This document shows, one piece after another, positions 57,661 through 64,000 of a stretch of DNA of 64,000 nucleotides. The position numbers and the translations under genes were made by a program. Under the pieces are notes generated by a model that was not told where the DNA came from, did not search any database, and worked only from the letters and a program-made list of their open reading frames with translations. This DNA is from Jacaranda mimosifolia. Taxonomy: Eukaryota > Streptophyta > Magnoliopsida > Lamiales > Bignoniaceae. The DNA lies in the NCBI GenBank assembly GCA_018894105.1, contig CM032127.1:5117001-5181000 (forward strand), given 5' to 3'. Position 1 is the first letter of the stretch; each line of letters starts with the position of its first letter.

Positions 57661-58194
57661 CTATTCCTACAAACTAATATAAACTAAAACTTTAGCAGTT
57701 AAACGGTTCAACTACTTCTTGTTCTCTTTCTTATTTTCTTAAATCTCACCATTTAGATGTTTCGCTTTGCTTTTGTGTGTTGTGTGTGTGTTAGGTTTAT
57801 CAGACTAGATTTGATAAGAGGGTATTTCATTGAGCTTATAATAAGGTCCTAAAAATATTTTATAAAATATTTTAGAAGTGTTTGATAAAATTTTAAAAGA
57901 AAAATGAGTTGTCAAGCTCCTAAAATAAAATTGTGGATCTTTTAACATCTTTTGAAAAAAAAAGGTGCAGAGCTTTTGAATTCATTTTTAAGATTTTAAT
58001 ACATTTCTTTAAATTCACCCATATTAATTACAAAGTTGTCATTAACTAACATTTTTCATATTCTAAAATTTTATTTTTATCTAAACATTTTAATAGCTTA
58101 TAATCAAAATAAGATATAACATCTTATGAGTTAAATATAGGTTATAAGATCTTTTAAGTAAATTTAACCAAACATTCCCTAAGTTACAAATTTT
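57661..58194. mobile_element. MITE-like A+T-rich remnant
   Basis: TTATAATAAGGTCCTAAAAA and TTATAAGATCTTTTAAGTAA with AACCAAACATTCCCTAAG form a loosely inverted pair at about 57830-58183, as in plant MITEs with 'TGTTTGG' ends. Similar phrases occur at 59130-59510 and 60180-60300. Boundaries are uncertain. Confidence 0.35.
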
Positions 58195-58195
58195 T

Positions 58196-58296
58196 TCTTC
58201 ATCATCATCAACATCATCATCATCATCATCATCATCATCTTCTTCTCCTTCTTCTTCTCCTTCTTCCCTCTTTCTCTCTCTCTCTCTCTCTCTTAT
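58196..58296. repeat. Compound (CAT)n (CTT)n (CT)n microsatellite
   Basis: Successive runs of CATCATCAT, CTTCTTCTC and CTCTCTCT. It is a simple-sequence locus with no coding role visible. Confidence 0.9.
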
Positions 58297-58436
58297 TTTT
58301 TTTTGCCCCTGGAAAGTTTATAAAATTTTAATATCTTATTTTAAAAACTTATAAACTCTTCTGTTAAAAGTTTTATGAAAACATCCAATGATATGTCATA
58401 GGAAGGTTATGAACTGAGATACTTCTTTTTTTTTTT

Positions 58437-58451
58437 TTAAAAAAATAAATA

Positions 58452-58484
<33 letters not shown>
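58437..58484. repeat. (AAT)n microsatellite
   Basis: AAATAAATAAATAATAAT leading into uninterrupted AAT units up to about 58484, after a poly-T run. Confidence 0.88.
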
Positions 58485-58485
<1 letters not shown>

Positions 58486-60667
58486 TTTTTTTAAAGAATG
58501 AAAAGGCAAGAGAAATAGACTATACTCCATAGTTGAAGCCCCCGGCAGCATTGATTTTGGTTTAGCAATAACTGTAGAAAATTATTGGCCAGTAAAAGTC
58601 CAAATTATTGCATATAAGTGTTTTATTTGAAATAAAGATTCATTGATTCTTCTTTTTGAAATTATTCTTTCCTTCCTTGTTCTAAAATGGTTGCTTCTAG
58701 TTTTTACAATAAATGATATGTCAATCTTTTTCTTCTTAATTATAATCTTGATATTTAATGTTGTATTTGACATGATCCCTAATTCATCGATTCAAATGTT
58801 TGGCACGTCAGACATATGCATATATTGAATTAATAGTGGTCTTCTCTATTCTGCTTTTTGATTATTCAAAATTAAATAAACGGAAATATGTGCCGTAAGT
58901 TGAATTTCTACCTAGCACTAATAGGAGTCAAATGTTTTAAGAGTAAGTGTACTGAAGATTCCTTGTTAATTTGGTATGTGGATGGAATTCCAATCACGGC
59001 ACTAGGACCAGCGTGACTCCTTGGGATCCCTCCGCTAAGTTCAAAAAATTAGCAATAACAATTTATTTTATGATGATAATTATTTTGCAAACATAATAAT
59101 GATCACATAATATTTAAATTTTTATTATTGACAATTAGAAGGTATATGGGTATTAAGCTTATAAAATCCTCTCAAAATATCTTATAAAATCAATATTTGA
59201 GAGCTTCTAAGGTATCATAATGTGTTTGGTAAATTTGTTTGAAAATTTGTAGAGTCCCAATAAGATGTTAGGTTCTTATATGCTTTTTTTAGAAAAGTAA
59301 GGAATTCTTAACTTATTTTTAGAATCTTAATTAAATTCCTTTAGTTTTAGTTGTATAAAATTACAAAATTATTATTAATAGCATCTTATAATCTCTAAGA
59401 ACTTAATTTATCCTAAAATAAGATGTAACTTTTTACACGCTCCAAAAATATCTTACAAGATGTAGAAACTTATAAGATTTTTGAATAAGTTTAATTATGC
59501 ACTCTCTTAGTATTACTGACATGTCTATAATTGGCAATTCAATCGCAACATAAATAGTGTCAAAAAGCCACATTTACATTATTTTTACTGCTACTATGCA
59601 TGCGTTACTCTCTGGTAATAAATAATTAATATAACTTTTGTATGCAAGTCTTGTGCTGCTAATTTTTATTAGTAACAACTTACACAAAACTTTTATCAAT
59701 ATATACAAAATACAATTGTAATAAAATAAAAAAATTTATTGCTAAATATATAATTAATATTTTGTATATTCTTTCGTTGTCAAGTGAATTCAAATAAACA
59801 TGAGGATGGTTGATCTAAATTTTCAAAGTCACGTGCCCATAATTGTCAACCATCTGTCCTTCAAGAATTGGTGGCTGAAGTAAGCAAAAATACATTCAAC
59901 AATGGCTTGCAAAGTAGGAAGCTAGTACTCTATCATCACTGTCTCAAGCAACTACAGTAGTCAATAACTTGTCTTGATTGATGTTTTGAGGTATTTTTAA
60001 TATATTTTTCGTTAGAATAATTGAATAAATAAAATGGAATTTTACAAAAAAATCTTCCAATTATTTATAGTAAATACTCCCTTCTGTAGTTCTAAAATCA
60101 TGGAATTTACTAAAACATGCAAAAGTGCTTTTTATTTATCCTCACTAGTATTGCTATTATTATAGAGAGAAATTGAACAACTTAGAGGATGTTTGGATAA
60201 TTTTACCTAAAATATCTTATAAGATATTTTTAAAACTTATAAAATACTAAATCTTATTTTAAAACTAAGCTCTGAAATATTTAATTAAAAATAAAATTTT
60301 GAAATCAACTCATAGTATGTTAATAATGACGATTTAAGAATTAGCATGGCAATACCCAATAACGTAAGTGTTGTGCATGGTTGTCAATTTGTCCCTTCAG
60401 AATTTGACGAGCTATGTCTAAATAATTATTGATCAATAGGATTTGATGCTTAATGTTTGGAATTTGATTTTTTAGTTTGCCACAAATTCGATAATTGAAG
60501 TGTAAATTTAACTAGAACAATTAGTCCTTTTCAATTTTATTCCTTTATATTTATTTTCGTAAGTAGGAGTATTTCTTCATTACTTGAGATAACATTTAGA
60601 TGAAACTTGTAAAGACACTTTAGTAGCATGATCTGGATGAACCGCACATATTGTTTGTACTTTTATA
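58485..60667. other. A+T-rich intergenic DNA with MITE-like fragments
   Basis: No gene recognised. Fragments with ATATCTTATAAAATC/TTATAAGATATTTT motifs at 59130-59510 and 60180-60300 look like diverged copies of the remnant at 57830. The small open frames at 58582-58828 are low-complexity Ile/Phe/Lys-rich sequences on both strands. Confidence 0.4.
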
Positions 60668-61101
60668 CACTAGAAGAAATATAATATAAGTGACAAAAGA
60701 TAAGTGATAATGTGAAAATTGTCAATAGTGATTAAGTGATCTATTTTTTATTACATCAATAAAGCTATATCTTAAGTTGCTATATTTTTTAATTTAATAT
60801 GATATAGCTTACATAATAGTGGTGAGAAGTATTAGTATTTTAAATATATATATAGTGACAATTTAGTGAACATAAAAAATTGTCATCATGATTTATGACA
60901 AAATTTTCATTGATGTTACTATAGACATGTTGCTAGTTGTCAAGAAGGCCAACTTAAAATACGAGTTCACCAATATTAAACTTGTAAAATTCATTATTGT
61001 CACAAAATAAATTCTTTGGTCACTTAATATATATAATTAATGACAATTTTTGAGTTACCACCTACTATTTTTTATCACTATTTTTTTATTTTCTTGTATT
61101 G
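60668..61101 (+). mobile_element. Small non-autonomous CACTA-like element, 434 bp
   Basis: It starts CACTAGAAGAAATATAATAT and ends ATTTTCTTGTATTG (complement CAATACAAGAAAAT). The interior has repeated AGTGAC, TTGTCA and GTGATAA motifs in both orientations. It is the same type as the small CACTA split at 37194. The 3-bp duplication is not exact (ATA/ATT). Too small to code for a transposase. Confidence 0.6.
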
Positions 61102-61662
61102 ATTTTATGTTTCTCAATTTTATGGTGTCATGATTTTCATAATAAATTCTCTATAGATGCTATAAATAGTGTAAAAAACTTATTATTAATGATATGTATA
61201 TATACTACATTAAATTTAAGACATATAGTATATCTAAATTGCCATTTATGGATTAGTTGTAACAAATATCTAAAAAAAATTTATATCAATATGAATATGC
61301 AAGTATATTCAACAAGTCATTAGACTAATTAGTTATTAATTAATATATAGTAAGAATTCATGCCTGACTTTTATCATTATTGAACTATTCAAAATCTAAA
61401 ACAAAAATAACACAGTATAGATAATTAGCAACAACTTCAATATTATCACTAACACATTTATCTCGTCAATATAGCTAAAACTAAAACATGCCCATTTTTA
61501 GAAAGAAAATTAAATATTGAATACTAATTGTGTGATACCACATCCAACATGGAGTAAATATTAATAGAGTGACTAGTATATAAGCTTTGGCCAAAAAACT
61601 CATGTGCATCCATTGAATATCATCATAACCTAATTCCAGAATGCACTTAGTAAGTTGTAGGT
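61102..61662. other. A+T-rich intergenic sequence
   Basis: Nothing recognised between the small CACTA and the LTR start. Confidence 0.4.
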
Positions 61663-64000
61663 TGTAACACCCCTTAAATTCGGTATTTTTGAAAAATAAG
61701 GATTTAGAAATGAAGATATTGGTTGATCGAATTTTAGGGCTCGAAAAATAAATAAAAAGGACTTGATTGTAAGAATTTTGGAAGTTTTAGGGTCAAAATG
61801 GAATCTAGGAAGACTTGATTGGATAACAATTTCAAGGTTTTGGGGTTTGCATGGCTAATATTTTGGGTCAAATGGGTCAAAATGAGGCACTTACTTGTTA
61901 GGGGTTGAATTGTAGTTGGTGGAAACTTTGGAGGACCTAATTGTTGACTAAAGGAAACTTTTGGGGCCAAACTGTGATTAAGCAATAGTTGATTATATAT
62001 AGAGAGAGAATTACATTTCAACCCCATTTTTTCTCCTCTTCACCCACGGCACCCTTCCCTTCTCTCTCCGGCGATCTCCCACCGGCGACAACCAAAATTC
62101 AAAACAAAACTAACCATCTTCTTCTCCTCACTCTCAACTTCACCTCCATACCACATGCATGGTGAACTGAATAGGGAGCCAATGCAAGTCGAGACTAAAA
62201 TTTGGCCAAAGGCGAAGGTTGATGGGTTTCCATTTTTCGGCGACCAAGTTGGGTTATGGGGTAAGGGTTTTGTAGAACCCAGCTCGAGGAGTAGCTAGGT
62301 ACCTTTGGTTTCCAGTTTGAGCGGCGAATGTCGACGGAATCGGAAGAAAACCACAGGGCGACAAGTGGTGGTGAAGGATGATCGGAGCTGAAATTAGGCT
62401 TCAATTTGATGACAATCGGTGAAATTGACATGGGCATCTGATTTATTGAGCTGAAAGGCACCATTTGGTGGTGGTGTTGGTCATCTCCGGAGGTGGCTGT
62501 AGGACAATTAATTTGTTTGTCTCAATGTGGTGGTTGCATGCACGGAAGCTGATTGTGGAGATTGCGCTTTGATAGTAAGATATTGGGTAAATGATCGGAA
62601 AAAAATAAATTTGTATTGCATGTATATGTATACGCGAGCAGATCTTTATAAACCTTGTATAATTGGAAAGAATGAGTGGATCGATTGAAAATATAGCCAT
62701 GAATGAGAAATGAAGCATGCATGCACGTTTTGGAGCTTGGATAAGCCTAAAATTTTATTATTTCATGTGATCCATGGTTAGATAAGCTTATAAAGTGAAG
62801 AAAACCCTAATTTCATGTAAGCATGACCTAAGTGACAAACTTGGATTTTATTGATAATTGGATTGCTATAATGGATATCGTGTAACGTTGTAAGGTTAAA
62901 TATGTAAATTAGGGATCCCATAGTATTACTCTACCAGTATAAGATGAACTCCGTAAATGTTTTATATAACCGGTGCGAATAGCATATTTATGACAATAAT
63001 ATCGAAACAAAACCCTAACCATCGTATTGGTCGAACAACTACCAAAAATTGGACTGTTATTACTATGATTATGATTGTTAGAAATCATTAGGATTGAACA
63101 AGGATTTTGATGGTAAATTACCTTTTTGGATAGGTGACGGAGGATTGGGCCCCAAGGATCAGTATATTTGACTTCTTTGTCTACGTTATTAAGGTGAGGA
63201 TCCACCGACCTGGTACTTGTTTGAGTAAAGCAATACTATTGTGATTGAACCCTGTGAGGTTCTATTTTCTGATACCTATCTTTGCTATCGTTATTGCTAT
63301 TGGTTAACTGTTGAACCCTGTGAGGTTCTGTCGTCTTGACCATCGTTATCATTTATTGTCGCTTTCTGAACGTTGTGAGGTTCCAATGACTTGATTATCG
63401 TTTATTGATTATTGCTAATCGTTGAACTTGTGAATCGTACCTTTGTCAAATCGTGTATCGAAACTGTTTTGAATCAATTGATTGTTACTGTTCTGGCGCC
63501 ATGAACATTTCATTATTTCATATGTATTCGTTCAAATTGGACCCATATTATGTACTATTGCTTGGCCGTGTTGGCTTCCTAGATTGATTCTGTCTATCGT
63601 TGTTCGCCTGATGGCTTGATTGAAATCGTATTGTGAAGTTCATTATTCTGCCATGTTGGCAATTAATTGATTTGTTGATCGACTTGAAAGATATATGTAC
63701 AAAAGAACTGTTAGGCCGAGTGCCTTACCAACCTGTTATGCTTGAGCAACTATTATTACCAAGCTATTATACTTGTGCTACTATTATTACTAAACTGTCA
63801 TGCTCGAGCTACTGAGCCGATTGTTTACTAAAATGTTACTGTACTCAATGATACTCCAATATGCATGTTGTATTCGATTTGTTGACTTGCATATGTGATG
63901 GGGTTTGTTATTCTTGAAATTGTATTCTGCTTAAGGAGCAAAAATGAGATGGTGAGTTCCCAGTCTAGGTTGGGTTGACGTCCCGAGAAAACGAGCCACA
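61663..64000 (+). mobile_element. Gypsy-type LTR, left end inside window, right end beyond it
   Basis: It starts TGTAACACCCCTTAAATTCG, the counterpart of the termini at 4833 and 27962-30980. A TATATATAGAGAGAGAA promoter-like segment lies near 61993, followed by a pyrimidine-rich leader (CTCCTCTTCACCCACGGC; TCTCTCCGGCGATCTCC). From 63245 to 63400 a GAACCCTGTGAGGTTC-like unit repeats three times about 65 bp apart. No internal domain is reached. Whether it is solo or part of a full element cannot be judged. Confidence 0.7.

Noticed and set aside
62195..62722. Three overlapping minus-strand frames of 66-91 codons
   Set aside because: Inside the gypsy LTR, with no recognisable domains, and they overlap one another.
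1..64000. tRNA, rRNA or organelle-derived inserts
   Set aside because: I saw no tRNA-like cloverleaf core, rRNA segment or chloroplast/mitochondrial gene sequence. A covariance-model scan would be needed to exclude small ones.

Overview
This window looks like intergenic and degenerated genic DNA from a eudicot plant nuclear genome. It is strongly A+T-rich and dominated by plant transposon superfamilies: Ty3/gypsy and Ty1/copia LTR elements, Mutator-like (MULE) elements, CACTA/EnSpm elements and hAT MITEs. The host genes I recognise are a cytochrome P450 of the CYP76 type, a MATH-domain BPM-type gene and a histidinol dehydrogenase fragment. The CYP76-type gene suggests an asterid such as a member of the Lamiales, but that is only a guess. 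I see no intact host gene, rRNA, tRNA or CRISPR array. Every recognisable coding region is broken.

Layout. 1-4.8 kb: decayed Ty3/gypsy material (gag, an AGATCT-rich minisatellite, an antisense coiled-coil reading frame, an LTR end). 5.5-8.9 kb: a hAT MITE, then a remnant of an endogenous pararetrovirus (Caulimoviridae-like) with the end of a movement protein and a coat-protein-like frame joined by a TAATG overlap. 9.0-13.4 kb: two sister MULE-type elements, each carrying an independently inserted solo LTR of one family. 13.4-17.9 kb: A+T-rich repeats, including a paralogous empty site for the second MULE and a GC-rich island. 17.97-24.83 kb: a copia element with 2.2-kb LTRs and a large internal deletion, inserted about 20 bp from the tip of a CACTA end. 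25.6-26.6 kb: a second CACTA end with a GC-rich interior.

27.5-31.0 kb: first exon of a BPM (MATH-BTB) gene with a nonsense codon, split by a 3,019-bp solo LTR with a perfect 5-bp target duplication. 33.2-35.7 kb: a CACTA remnant that appears to have captured a piece of the histidinol dehydrogenase gene. 35.9-36.2 kb: a small antisense copia LTR with its primer-binding site. 37.15-46.4 kb: a nested set in which a complete but mutated 8.3-kb CACTA element (transposase plus second gene) and a hAT MITE both sit inside a small CACTA element. 46.57-51.05 kb: a MULE with a GRF zinc-finger gene and a transposase gene that has lost its catalytic domain. 51.2-54.8 kb: the P450 pseudogene, hit by two further MULE-type insertions, an internal deletion, a lost splice donor and a frameshift. 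56.3-61.1 kb: MITE-like remnants, microsatellites and a small CACTA element. 61.66 kb to the end: a gypsy LTR running off the window.

There is no pathway-level cooperation to describe. The main interest is the layered insertion history, which several exact target-site duplications make readable, and a few unusual cargo features: gene capture, GC-rich palindromic islands and headless transposases.
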